Source of the DNA: a candidate division WOR-3 bacterium
GTDB lineage: Bacteria > Hydrothermota > Tepidihabitantia > Tepidihabitantales > DTDR01
Length of the DNA: 32,470 nt
Assembly (NCBI GenBank): GCA_039801725.1
Contig: JBDRVE010000010.1
Location: forward strand, 14,875-47,344
Reading direction: 5' to 3'
Part shown: piece after piece, positions 18,506 to 27,040 of the stretch
Position numbering within the stretch: the stretch's first letter is position 1
How the letters are laid out: each line of letters starts with the position of its first letter
Made by a program: the position numbers and the translations under genes
Notes under the pieces: generated by a model
Told to the model about the DNA's origin: nothing
What the model saw: only the letters and a program-made list of their open reading frames with translations
The model's database searches: none

Positions 18506-19225
18506 TTGGAGAACAAAGAGACGTATAAGAAGGCTTTTAATCTTCTTAAAAAGGCAATTGAAAATTATGGTCTTTTAAGCGAAAATGAAAAATTTATTGT
18601 TGGTGTCTCTGGCGGAAAGGATTCTTTATGTCTTGTTCATCTTTTAAATGAATATAACAAAAAAGAATATAAAAATTGGGATTTTATTTGTGTTTATGTA
18701 AAGCCTGATTTTATTAAGTTTGATACAGAAAGATTAACAAAATTCTTTAAGAAATATAAAATAAAATATGAAATATTAGAAGCAAATATTTTAAAGAAGA
18801 TAGAGAATAGTAAGAAAAGCCCTTGTTTTTTCTGTTCAAGAGAAAGAAAAAAGAGCCTTTTTAATTTCGCTGAAAAATTAAATATTAATAAAATTGTCTT
18901 AGCCCATCATTTAGAAGATGTAAATGAAACTTTTTTGTTAAATTTATTTTTTAACAGTGAAATCTCAACCTTTCTACCAAAACAAGATTTTTTTAATGGT
19001 AAATTTTATATTGTTAGACCTATGTATTATTTTACTAACTCTTTAATCAAAAATTATAACAAGATTTTTAAAATAAAACCAATAAAAAATCCTTGCCCTT
19101 ATATAAAAAAGAATAGAAGAGAAGAAATAAGAAAATTTTTAGAGAAATACTATAAAATGGATGAAAGAATAAGGGAGAATATATTTAAGGGGATTAAAAA
19201 TATCAAAGAGAAGTATTTACCCTGA
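18506..19225 (+). CDS. TtcA/TilS-family tRNA thiolation enzyme
   Basis: A 239-aa PP-loop ATPase. The SGGKDS loop is at 35-40. A CxxC pair (PCFFCSRERKK, C107/C110) and a later cysteine in NPCPY (C197) match the three iron-sulfur ligands of TtcA-type 2-thiocytidine synthases. LAHHLEDVNETFLLNLFF (132-149) is the conserved helix. This family thiolates a tRNA base, C32 for TtcA itself; related members act on other positions. The only start giving the usual ~34 residues before the PP-loop is a TTG at 18506, 6 nt after the previous stop and without SD, so coupled translation is likely. The last 9 nt overlap the convergent rarA end. Confidence 0.82.
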   Translation: MENKETYKKAFNLLKKAIENYGLLSENEKFIVGVSGGKDSLCLVHLLNEYNKKEYKNWDFICVYVKPDFIKFDTERLTKFFKKYKIKYEILEANILKKIENSKKSPCFFCSRERKKSLFNFAEKLNINKIVLAHHLEDVNETFLLNLFFNSEISTFLPKQDFFNGKFYIVRPMYYFTNSLIKNYNKIFKIKPIKNPCPYIKKNRREEIRKFLEKYYKMDERIRENIFKGIKNIKEKYLP

Positions 19226-20506
19226 TTTCTTTCTATAATGTTTTCCTTCAAAGCCTCGATTAGTAGGAAAATAATATCTTTTCCCTTTTAATAATGGCGG
19301 TAGATAATCTTGCTCAACTCTTCCTTCGGGATAATTATGAGGATATTTATAATCTTTACCATAACCAAATTTCTCCATTAATTTTGTTACTGGATTTCTT
19401 AAATGTAAAGGAACCGGCTCATTATAGGTAGTTAGGGCATCTTCTTTTGCCTTATTATATGCCAAATATACCGCATTACTTTTTGGTGCCAAAGCAAGAT
19501 AAATAGTTGCCTGTGCCAATGCTAATGAACATTCGGGCATTCCAACAAATTCACAAGCCTCTTTGGCGGAAGTTGCCACTACCAATGCCATTGGGTCGGC
19601 ATTACCAATGTCTTCGGAAGCCAAGATAATTAATCTTCTTGCAATATATAATGGGTCGCAACCTGCTTCCAACATCCGAGCAAGCCAATATAAACCAGCA
19701 TCCGCATCAGAACCTCTTACCGATTTTATAAATGCTGAGATAAGATTATAAAATTCTTCACCCTTTTTATCAAAATGTAAAACTTTCCTTTCTAAAAGTT
19801 TATCAATCTCTTCAATTTTGATTATTCTTTTTCCATTTTTATCTTTTTCACTACTTAAAGTAGCAAGTTCTAAAATATTTAAGGCAACTCGAGCATCACC
19901 ATTAGAAATATGAGCAATATGCTCTAACACTTCTTCGCTTATTTCAATATCAAAATCTTTTAAACCATTAGGATGATTAATTGCCCTTTTTAAAATCTCT
20001 TTTATTTCATCAATACTTAATGGATTTAAAATATAAACTTTTAGACGAGAAAGCAAAGGAGGAATAATTTCAAAAGAAGGATTTTCAGTAGTAGCACAAA
20101 TTAAAATAATTTTCCCTTTTTCTACATAAGGTAATAAGGCATCTTGTTGGGCTTTATTAAAATGGTGGATTTCATCAATAAAAATTATTGTCTGCCTCTT
20201 ATAATATTTCAAATCTTTTTCGGCTAACTTTATTGCCCTTTTTACTTCATTAATCGTCGTATCAACAGCGCTAAAAGGGATAAAATTGGCATTACTCATC
20301 TCAGCAATAATCCTTGCCAAAGTAGTTTTTCCTGTTCCGGGTGGTCCCCAGAAAATTAAAGAATGTAATTTTCTTTTTTCTACCAACTTTCGAAAAGGAC
20401 TATCATTAGAAAGTAAATGTCTCTGACCAACAATCTCATCAAGATTTTTTGGTCTTACCCTTTCTGCCAAAGGCGGTAAAAAACTACTCTTCTCAAAAAG
20501 TTCCAT
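19217..20506 (-). CDS. rarA: Replication-associated recombination protein RarA (MgsA)
   Basis: A 429-aa AAA+ ATPase of the clamp-loader clade that acts at stalled replication forks. LAERVRPKNLDEIVGQRHLL (13-32) is the family opening. Walker A is GPPGTGKT (54-61), Walker B is IIFIDE (107-112) followed by IHHFNKAQQDALLP, and sensor 1 is in CATTENPSFE. The C-terminal tetramerisation part has RRLIILASEDIGNADP and the HLRNPVTKLM...YKYPHNYPEG end. The ATG at 20506 is preferred over the in-frame TTG at 20527. A perfect consensus promoter ends 6 nt before this ATG and would place the TTG upstream of the transcript. Convergent with the ttcA-like gene (9-nt tail overlap). Confidence 0.94.
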   Translation of the reverse strand: MELFEKSSFLPPLAERVRPKNLDEIVGQRHLLSNDSPFRKLVEKRKLHSLIFWGPPGTGKTTLARIIAEMSNANFIPFSAVDTTINEVKRAIKLAEKDLKYYKRQTIIFIDEIHHFNKAQQDALLPYVEKGKIILICATTENPSFEIIPPLLSRLKVYILNPLSIDEIKEILKRAINHPNGLKDFDIEISEEVLEHIAHISNGDARVALNILELATLSSEKDKNGKRIIKIEEIDKLLERKVLHFDKKGEEFYNLISAFIKSVRGSDADAGLYWLARMLEAGCDPLYIARRLIILASEDIGNADPMALVVATSAKEACEFVGMPECSLALAQATIYLALAPKSNAVYLAYNKAKEDALTTYNEPVPLHLRNPVTKLMEKFGYGKDYKYPHNYPEGRVEQDYLPPLLKGKRYYFPTNRGFEGKHYRKKSG

Positions 20507-20512
20507 CAAAAA

Positions 20513-20541
20513 ATTATAAGGCTTCAAAAATTAAATGTCAA
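20513..20541 (-). promoter_or_regulatory. Perfect-consensus sigma70 promoter of rarA
   Basis: On the minus strand, TTGACA (20541-20536) and TATAAT (20518-20513) are exactly 17 nt apart. Only TTTTTG separates the -10 box from the ATG, so the first transcribed base should be at or next to A of the start codon. It also starts 4 bp past the predicted end of the neighbouring propeller gene. Confidence 0.85.
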
Positions 20542-20544
20542 TGA

Positions 20545-22955
20545 TTATTTTAAAAAAATTGATTTTCTTACTACTTTCCCTTCTGGCAGGTTTATTTCAA
20601 TGAAATATATCCCCTTTGCTAAATCTTTTAGGGAAAGAGAATATTCCCCTTCTTTTTTATTAACTTTTCATCTCTTTTAACTAAACTACCTTTTATATCA
20701 TAAATCTCAATTATAATTTTACCAGTAATATCTAAATAATATTCTAACATATCTTTGTAATAAGTTTTATTTAAACATAAAACAATTTTTTCGCTTCCTT
20801 CTAAATCTTTGCCTAAATATTCTTCTTCGTTTCTAAAGTATTTACCTTTTGTATAAAAGATATAAGTCTTCTTTTCTAAGATAGGAGAATTGCTACTACT
20901 TTCGGCAAGAAAAGAGATAAAAATATTTTCGTTCTTTTTTAGAGGAATTTTAACATTGTCTTCTTCATTTATTATATCAGTAATTTCACCATATAAGTTA
21001 TGATAAGCAGAAACCAATTTTAAGGTTTCAATTTGAGTTATGGAAATAAAAGAAGATATTAAACCTAAATAATCAATTTCTGCCCCCTTTAGAAAAGAGA
21101 AATTTATTACTAACTCACCGTTATAATTTTTTAACTCTTCTCTTAAATCCCAATAGGTATATGCCCAATTTTTTCTTCCATAAATTGTTTCTGAGGAAGA
21201 AAAAGGCTGGTTTCTACCGCCAACAAGTTGTGTTTTACTTCTCAAAAGAATCACAATTATTCCGCCATTTGGCAAAGAAACTTCACCAAAATTGGCAATT
21301 AAATAACCGCTATCTTTTAATGAAAGATAATTATTATCAAAAGGTGTTAATATCTCATTTCGCCAATCTTTATTAGTATGGTCAATGAAAGAAATTGGTG
21401 AGATTGTATTTTGGTAACCAAAAATAAAATTATTAACAATTCCAATATTTAGGCTTTCGTTATGAGAAATTGACAAAAGAGAAAATTTATCAAAATAAGA
21501 AGAATCTTCATAATCTTCTTTAATAAAAATTTTATAAAAACCATCTTCTTCTTTTAAATTCTCTTTTAGAATATGATAATCAGTAGTTTCAGAAAAGGAA
21601 ATTGGCAGAATATTATTATCTTCATAATATGTGGAAAAGGAATAGGGATAAATAATTGGGCAAGGGAGTTCACCCGGAGGCGGTTGAGTACCGCCACCTC
21701 CGCCGCCACTTTGATCAGAAATATAAAAAATAGAACTTCTCATATCCTGTATTGGTGGTTCATTTTTTATACTCTCAAATCTTGATTTAGCAATAATTTG
21801 AGCTTCATATCTGCCAGGATTACCATAGAAAGTAATTTCATAATAACCAGGTTCCTTATATTCATTATTAATTAATGTAATTGTATTAAGGTTTATGACT
21901 TTTAAAGTTACATAAGCAAAATCGGTAAGTTTAAATTCAATTTTGACACTATAAGGATTAGAAGCACGAGAAGCCTTAAAATCTTTAACTTCTACTCCTA
22001 AACGATAAATTTGGATTCCACAATCACTCTCCCATCTTCTTTCACCAATAATCATTCTGTCAAAATAAACCAACTTATTATTTTTTATTCCAATTGGAAT
22101 AGTAATATGATTTATACCTTTGAATTGATTCCTGCCTGTTCCATAACTACCAAAAGTATAAATACTTTCACTTAAATCCTCTTTCCATCTTAAAAGTCTT
22201 GAATTAGAATTATCAGCAATCCATAAGGTTCCATCAAATTCAATGTCACTAATTTCAAAATCAAAAGTTCTTTCATTAACAAGAGTTGTCGTGTTATTAT
22301 CCTTACGATGTTTTAATCTAACAATTCTTCGGCTATTACTATCTACGACATAAAGATAATATTCCTGATTATTTAAACTTCTTCCGCGGGCAATAATTCT
22401 TGGACTTTGTAGGCCCCAAAATTGTGCCTGAAAATTTCCATCATAATCAAATTTGATAATCCGATTATTAATTGAATCGCATACCCAAAAACTTCTTTCC
22501 GGACAAAGAGAATCGTTTGCCATGGTAGCAATGCCTAATGGAATAAAATTATAGGAAAAATTTCTTATATAAATAAGTGAATCTCTTTGCCAATCATATT
22601 TATATTTTAATATTCCCCATTCAGAAGAATTAGTTATAAATACATAACCGCCAGTATCCACAGCAATTCCCCGGAGACCTACAAAATAATTAGATATTAA
22701 TGGTGGGTAATAAGCAGAAATATCTAATCTTGTTAAATCAGGAGAACTTATTTTTAGTATTCTATGCCAATAAACATCGTTTATGAAAACTAAATATTTA
22801 TTTCTTATTAATCCAAATGAAATCGTAGGTTGGCCCATCAAATTACGTGCCAAATACGCTAGAGAAGTATCTCTTGTTAATTTTTTAAAAAAATTTAAAG
22901 TAATTGCCTGTAAGAAAGATATATAAAAAAGAAATAAAAAAAATAATATTTTCAT
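20545..22955 (-). CDS. Exported NHL-type propeller protein; sorting domain reached by -1 frameshift
   Basis: The uninterrupted frame runs 22955-20628 (775 aa). A signal peptide (1-17) precedes NHL-like blades (about 90-300; CDSINNRIIKFDYDG, TLWIADNSNSRLLRW). An Ig-like segment with EPGYYEITFYGNPGRY follows (about 345-395), then a glycine/proline linker near 415, a beta-rich domain and the start of a T9SS sorting domain (IEIYDIKGSLVKRDEK). This frame stops at 20628. The -1 frame continues with GEYSLSLKDLAKGIYFIEI and ends in KSIFLK with TAA at 20547-20545, giving a normal sorting domain of about 802 aa in total. The switch point is an in-register A AAA AAG. SD is AAGGAGGG; the ATG overlaps the previous stop (ATGA). 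Either a frameshift mutation, a sequencing indel or programmed frameshifting. Confidence 0.8.
20652..20658 (-). promoter_or_regulatory. Slippery heptamer A AAA AAG, candidate -1 frameshift site
   Basis: On the minus strand the zero-frame codons ATA AAA AAG contain A AAA AAG in the X-XXY-YYZ register known from E. coli dnaX. A small GGGAA/TTCCC stem (8-nt loop) lies about 3-4 nt downstream. No strong upstream SD-like stimulator is visible. A -1 slip joins the frame to the rest of the sorting domain. Confidence 0.5.
22419..22523. repeat. 105-bp near-identical block, copy in the long propeller gene
   Basis: It matches 24813-24917 at 103 of 105 positions by eye (mismatches at 22422 and 22510). 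It encodes the MAND-LCPERSFWVCDSINN segment and onward to DGNFQAQF. Flanking parts of the two genes are far less similar. Confidence 0.85.
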
Positions 22956-23905
22956 TTAGCCCTCCTTTTTGATTCATAGTAAGAAGGATATTTTTCCATA
23001 AGTTCCTTTTCCCATTTAATCTTTTCTCTATTTTTTAAAGTATATTTTGGTCCACCAAATATAAAATTAAACTCCAATTGGCGAGTTAAAAAATGGTTAG
23101 GAAACTTTTTTTTCATTTCTTTAACAATATTTAACCATTCTTTTTCTAATTCCCTTCTTGCTCTTTCCTCCCTCATCTTAATAATTTTCCTTATCTTCTC
23201 TCTATTCTCTCTTCTTTCTTTCTCACTAAAACCTTCATAAACTTTGTTTAGAGTATAGTGCAGCAATTTATAATAAAAAAAGTAAAGATAAGGTAAAAGG
23301 TTACTATATTTATACTTTAAAATTAAATTCTTAATTTTGTTAAGTAGTACTATCTTACTTCCTAAAAGTATGGGATCTCTAAAGGAAGCTAAAAAATTAA
23401 TTATTTCTGCCTCTTTTTCTTCTCTTTGGGAATTTCTAAAGAATAAAATAATAGAATCTAATTTTTCAAAAACTCCTTCTGGAGAACAATACACTGAAAT
23501 TATAAAAAATTTGATCGGAAGAATTTCCTTTTGGGTAGGAAATAAAAAAGGTTTTCCATCTTTAGTTAAAAAATCTTTTAGAAAAACACAATTAAAATTT
23601 CCATATATAGAATCATTGGGTTGAATGATAAAAGTATCAAGAGAAGGAGGTTCAGCATCTATATAAATACCAAACAGAGAGAGGTCAAAAAAGAATGTAT
23701 CTTTATTATGGACAAAATAAATTCTATCTAAATTAATACCAAAGGCCCAACCCTCTTTAAAAATTAATTTTTTGGGATTATTTTCTTTATTTTTAAATTT
23801 TGGTTGAATAAAAATTGGTTCCCAGATAAAAAGCGTTTCTTTTGGTGCCTCAAAATAAGGAAATTCAAAAGAATTAAATATTAAAAAAGTTAAAATATTT
23901 ATCAT
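22952..23905 (-). CDS. Secreted protein of unknown family (cassette gene 2, copy 2)
   Basis: A 317-aa protein. The ATG at 23905 is chosen because AGGAGGA lies 4-5 nt upstream; an earlier in-frame start would fall in the preceding gene. A weak hydrophobic N-terminus (MINILTFLIFNSFEF) suggests export. Residues ~20-150 are beta-rich and open with KETLFIWEPIFI, like an Ig-type domain. Residues ~160-317 are helical and highly charged, with a run rich in E, K and R around 235-270, then KKFPNHFLTRQLEFNFIFGG and a terminal YPSYYE. The same landmarks (KETLFIGEPI, KKFPNHILTEYHEFN, YPYNYE) occur in the gene at 25391-26281, so the two are paralogues. I do not recognise the family. It lies 8 nt after the metzincin gene and overlaps the propeller gene by ATGA. 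Confidence 0.75.
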   Translation of the reverse strand: MINILTFLIFNSFEFPYFEAPKETLFIWEPIFIQPKFKNKENNPKKLIFKEGWAFGINLDRIYFVHNKDTFFFDLSLFGIYIDAEPPSLDTFIIQPNDSIYGNFNCVFLKDFLTKDGKPFLFPTQKEILPIKFFIISVYCSPEGVFEKLDSIILFFRNSQREEKEAEIINFLASFRDPILLGSKIVLLNKIKNLILKYKYSNLLPYLYFFYYKLLHYTLNKVYEGFSEKERRENREKIRKIIKMREERARRELEKEWLNIVKEMKKKFPNHFLTRQLEFNFIFGGPKYTLKNREKIKWEKELMEKYPSYYESKRRAK

Positions 23906-23913
23906 ATCTCCTC

Positions 23914-24612
23914 CTAAGGTTTTTGCCTTCTCATACGTTCTGCACAAGTATCACAAAATTTATCAGGTATCCTTTGGCCCGGATACCGGTGAGGATACAT
24001 TATGCATTTAAGAGCGGTTGCATGCTCATTAAGATTAAAAGCATGTCCAATCTCATGGGCAATTGTTGAGTTAATTACCCCATATGCTTCACCCCCATAC
24101 GTTTGTTTAATATATTTAACAGCAATAACACATCTTGCTTCACCACGTACATCAGGTCTACAATAACAATATCCTAACAAAATACTTCTTGTATCCCAAT
24201 GGCTTATAAGAACATATTTCACACCACATACATAAAGACACCAACTATCACGCGCTTTTTGAACCCATCCTTTATAATAATCATAATTCCACCACAGCCG
24301 GCTGCTTAAATCATCTTTCAACACATCAATAGTTTCCTTGTCCGGGAAAATATCGGTTACATATTGATTGTCTAAAACTACCTTAATATCCCATATCGTA
24401 TCTCCTCTACTCCTATCTCCCGGTCTTATTCTCTTAATTTCATTTTGAATATAATTAAAATAACCAAAATCCATCCGTATAGGATATAAGGTATCTTCAG
24501 TAGCATCTGCTTCTATTGCAAGATAACCTGTTGGAATATCAGGATCGGATACGCCGCATTTGAACATCATCATAATTATAAAAAATAATATCAATACTAA
24601 ATTTTTCTTCAT
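23914..24612 (-). CDS. Archaemetzincin-like zinc metallopeptidase lipoprotein
   Basis: A 232-aa protein with a hydrophobic N-terminus ending MMMFKCG (C19), a likely lipoprotein signal. The zinc site is AHEIGHAFNLNEH (H186, E187, H190, H197), followed by CIM (C203-M205) and CDTC (C220/C223). This order, a metzincin helix, a C-x-M turn and a closing CxxC zinc-finger pair, is that of archaemetzincins, although here the third His is one residue further out than in the classic HExxHxxGxxH. Seven more cysteines lie between residues 120 and 165. The expected role is a cell-envelope or surface peptidase with unknown substrate. A promoter ends 5 nt before the ATG and no SD exists, so the transcript is leaderless. 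It leads the cassette with the next two genes. Confidence 0.82.
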   Translation of the reverse strand: MKKNLVLILFFIIMMMFKCGVSDPDIPTGYLAIEADATEDTLYPIRMDFGYFNYIQNEIKRIRPGDRSRGDTIWDIKVVLDNQYVTDIFPDKETIDVLKDDLSSRLWWNYDYYKGWVQKARDSWCLYVCGVKYVLISHWDTRSILLGYCYCRPDVRGEARCVIAVKYIKQTYGGEAYGVINSTIAHEIGHAFNLNEHATALKCIMYPHRYPGQRIPDKFCDTCAERMRRQKP

Positions 24613-24719
24613 TAAAAATTATAACTATGAAAAAAAAAAGTCAATAAGAAAAATTAATTTTTTAACATCAATTTCGTCCTTATTTTTCAAGGATTTTTTG
24701 AAATTATAAAAATTTATTT
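24613..24719. repeat. ~107-bp direct repeat, promoter copy 2
   Basis: Nearly identical to 27041-27146 (about 103 of 107 positions by eye; one length change in an A-run, and changes near the -10 box). It holds the promoter of the metzincin gene at 24612. Both copies end abruptly at AATTTATTT. Confidence 0.85.
24618..24644 (-). promoter_or_regulatory. Predicted promoter of metzincin cassette copy 2
   Basis: TTGACT (24644-24639) and TATAAT (24623-24618) are 15 nt apart, shorter than the optimum, with a poly-T spacer. The -10 box ends 5 nt before the ATG at 24612. Confidence 0.55.
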
Positions 24720-24738
24720 GTTAAAAATAAGGAAGGGT

Positions 24739-24768
24739 ATAAGAAAATTCCCTCTTTTCCAGAGAGAA
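24739..24768 (-). terminator. Candidate terminator of cassette copy 1
   Basis: On the minus strand TTCTCTCT (24768-24761) pairs with AGAGGGAA (24755-24748), 7 of 8 pairs with a 5-nt loop, followed by TTTTCTTAT. It lies just after the truncated propeller gene and before the next cassette's promoter. Confidence 0.45.
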
Positions 24769-24782
24769 ATATCATTGCTTAC

Positions 24783-25394
24783 CTATATCGCAATTTTTTG
24801 TAAATATCTGATAAACTGTGCCTGAAAATTTCCATCATAATCAAATTTGATAATCCGATTATTAATTGAATCGCATACCCAAAAACTTCTTTCCGGACAA
24901 AGATAATCGTTTGCCATTACTGTAATACCACAGGCACAAATTGAATAATCATACTCTCGCACATAATCCAATTTGTCTCTATCCCAATTATATTGAAGCA
25001 TAGTAATTTTTGTTTTAAAATCACCATAAGGAAGAGTGGGACTTCCCGAAGTAACAAAAAGAATCCCACCAGTATCAACAGATAAAGAATGAATTCTGAA
25101 ATAATAACACCAATTAAGATTACCTGGGTAATAAAAAGCATCTATCTTCCAATTTTTAGGGTTATTAAAATCTGTGCCAAATATTATAGGCATTCTTTTC
25201 CAATTTGGATCACCAATAATAGTCACAACTTTATTTAAATCTTTTCGACAGACACTTGCTGAAGCCTTTGGCATACCCATAAAGAATGCTCGCCAATATT
25301 TAAGAGTAGTATCTCTTGTTGCTTTATAGGTTAAAGAAATTGTTTGAGAAAAAATAAAATTAACCAACAATAGAAATAAAGAGAAAAATCTCAT
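24783..25394 (-). CDS. Truncated propeller protein (cassette gene 3, copy 1)
   Basis: A 203-aa protein with a signal peptide (1-16, FSQ). It aligns with the first ~190 residues of the 775-aa propeller gene: ATRDTTLKYW versus LTRDTSLAYL, LSVDTGGILFVT versus IAVDTGGYVFIT, then CPERSFWVCDSINNRIIKFDYDG identical. Shortly after this identical stretch it ends with IRYLQKIAI and a stop, so all later blades, the linker and the sorting domain are missing. It is coupled by ATGA to the gene before it. It is probably a remnant left by recombination at the shared 105-bp block, though a short exported product is still possible. Confidence 0.65.
   Translation of the reverse strand: MRFFSLFLLLVNFIFSQTISLTYKATRDTTLKYWRAFFMGMPKASASVCRKDLNKVVTIIGDPNWKRMPIIFGTDFNNPKNWKIDAFYYPGNLNWCYYFRIHSLSVDTGGILFVTSGSPTLPYGDFKTKITMLQYNWDRDKLDYVREYDYSICACGITVMANDYLCPERSFWVCDSINNRIIKFDYDGNFQAQFIRYLQKIAI
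24813..24917. repeat. 105-bp near-identical block, copy in the truncated propeller gene
   Basis: Partner of 22419-22523 (differences at 24816 and 24904). The truncated gene departs from its paralogue right at the end of this block, which points to a recombination junction or conversion tract. Confidence 0.85.
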
Positions 25395-26281
25395 TTTCCT
25401 TCTAATTTCTTAATCTTCGCTTCAAACTGTTTAGTAATCATTTTTACTTCGTAATTGTAAGGATATTTTTTCTTCAATTTCTTATATAACTTGTACCCTT
25501 TTTTGGGGTCGCACATAAAATAATTTCCACAAATGTTAAATTCGTGATATTCTGTGAGAATATGATTTGGAAATTTTTTTCTCATCTTATTTAACATTTT
25601 CTCCCGTTCATAAACCCATCTCCACGGATTTTTTTTATCTTCCACATCAGTCTTTATAACTGATACCCAATTGATATAAGGAAGAAGGATAGTATCTTTA
25701 TATTTTTCAATAAGTTTTTCAAGTTTTCTCCAATCGCCTCCAGACTCATAATATTTTATAAAATCAAAAAATTCTTTCTTTTTCTCATCTGTTGGCTCTT
25801 TAAAATAGAGAATAATACTATCCATATATCTAATAATACTGTCTCTGAATCCTTGCTTTTCTTTGATTACCAAAGGAGTCCAAATTTTAATAGGTGTATA
25901 AATAGTAAATTTTCCATATTTAAATGGTAAATATTCAAAATATGAAAATCCGGTTTTTTCCAGTAAACGAAAATCGCGATAAAAGAACGGTGGATTGATT
26001 ATATAAAAAGAATCGCCCGGAAAAATAGTTATAGTTTCCCTCTTAACCCATCCTTCGATTACCAATCGGGGTATTTTATACTTCTTTCCTTCACAAATTA
26101 TATAAAAATCAAAATAATCTGAGGGCCAATCCAAAATTTGCTGAAGAAAAGGTGTGTCATTTTTATAGCAGAAAATTGTAATAATGGGTTCACCAATAAA
26201 AAGGGTCTCCTTATACGCTACCCATTTGGCTTTTGAAAAGATTATATTAATCAAAAATAAAAACAAAATAATTTTTTTCAT
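25391..26281 (-). CDS. Secreted protein of unknown family (cassette gene 2, copy 1)
   Basis: A 296-aa protein with a signal peptide (MKKIILFLFLINIIFSKA, about 1-18). KWVAYKETLFIGEPIITIF (19-37) opens a beta-rich domain like those of Ig-type exported proteins. From about residue 140 it is helical, with SIILYFKEPTDEKKKEFFDF, LEKLIEKYKDTILLPYI and KKFPNHILTEYHEFNICGN. The last part, KLYKKLKKKYPYNYEVKMI, resembles a TPR-like helix pair. It is a diverged paralogue of the gene at 22952-23905, with shared landmarks at both ends. No enzymatic motif is seen. It lies 17 nt after the metzincin gene and overlaps the truncated propeller gene by ATGA. Confidence 0.72.
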   Translation of the reverse strand: MKKIILFLFLINIIFSKAKWVAYKETLFIGEPIITIFCYKNDTPFLQQILDWPSDYFDFYIICEGKKYKIPRLVIEGWVKRETITIFPGDSFYIINPPFFYRDFRLLEKTGFSYFEYLPFKYGKFTIYTPIKIWTPLVIKEKQGFRDSIIRYMDSIILYFKEPTDEKKKEFFDFIKYYESGGDWRKLEKLIEKYKDTILLPYINWVSVIKTDVEDKKNPWRWVYEREKMLNKMRKKFPNHILTEYHEFNICGNYFMCDPKKGYKLYKKLKKKYPYNYEVKMITKQFEAKIKKLEGK

Positions 26282-26298
26282 CTCTGTGCTTTTTAATT

Positions 26299-27039
26299 TT
26301 AAGGGTGATTACTTCCATATCTTTTAGGTAAATAATAATCACGAAACCTTTGTTTACAATTATCACAAAAGAATTGATATGTGTGGGGTTGTAAGTATGG
26401 ATACATTATACATAACCACCAATCACAATGAGTAGTATCTTGTGGGTCAAATACATGACCTATCTCATGAGCAAGAGCCACTGCTTTTAAGTAGTCTACC
26501 TTCATGTTGTTTTGATAGAGAGCATAAATATAACCACCTGCTACTATTGAAAGAGGTGCCCAATATTCTTCTTTAACACAGAAAGTTATTCCTGCAGCAT
26601 AACGACCAGTAGCAACATTATAAAGAGAATCCGCTATTAAAACATACAGACACCAACTATCACCTTTCAAAAGCCAAGTGTCTCGATAGGTGTAATTTTG
26701 TATTAATAATCTTATTGTCTTCCTATTAATAGTATCATAATTTTCTTCAGTAGTATAGCGAAGTACAGACGGAATCACATTTTCTAAATTATTATTTTCC
26801 CCATACTCCTTTATTTCTTATTTACCATAAATATTATTACTTTCTTTAATCGCATCAGAAATTATTCCCATAGAAACCCACTTTTCTATAGTATACTTTC
26901 TATAATCCACTTCTATACCAATTGTGGTATCCGGAATGTCTGGGATACTTCTACTTCCACCGCCTCCGCCACCACCGCCACAATCTACCTTATAAAATAG
27001 CATAAATAATACACTTATTATTAGTAATATATATTTCAC
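26299..27039 (-). pseudogene. Archaemetzincin-like lipoprotein gene interrupted by an in-frame TAA
   Basis: A GTG start at 27039 gives a 73-residue N-terminal part with a hydrophobic signal, YKVDC and a run of eight glycines. It stops at TAA (26820-26818). The same frame then continues without further stops to 26299, with GDSWCLYV, the zinc site AHEIGHVFDPQDTTHC, CIM and FCDNC. HC-x4-CIM is the exact archaemetzincin arrangement. The paralogue at 23914-24612 has no stop here and shares SWCLYV, HEIGH and CIMYP, so the TAA most likely inactivates an ancestral ~246-aa protein. TAA is not a selenocysteine codon. Restart at the GTG at 26778 would give a 159-aa peptidase without signal. A promoter ends 6 nt before the GTG. 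Confidence 0.75.
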
Positions 27040-27040
27040 A

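Noticed and set aside
20507-20527. Upstream TTG start for rarA
   Set aside because: It lies in the spacer of the perfect promoter and adds seven residues not typical of RarA.
26818-26820. Selenocysteine or recoding at the stop inside the first metzincin gene
   Set aside because: The codon is TAA, there is no known insertion system for it, and no downstream structure is evident.
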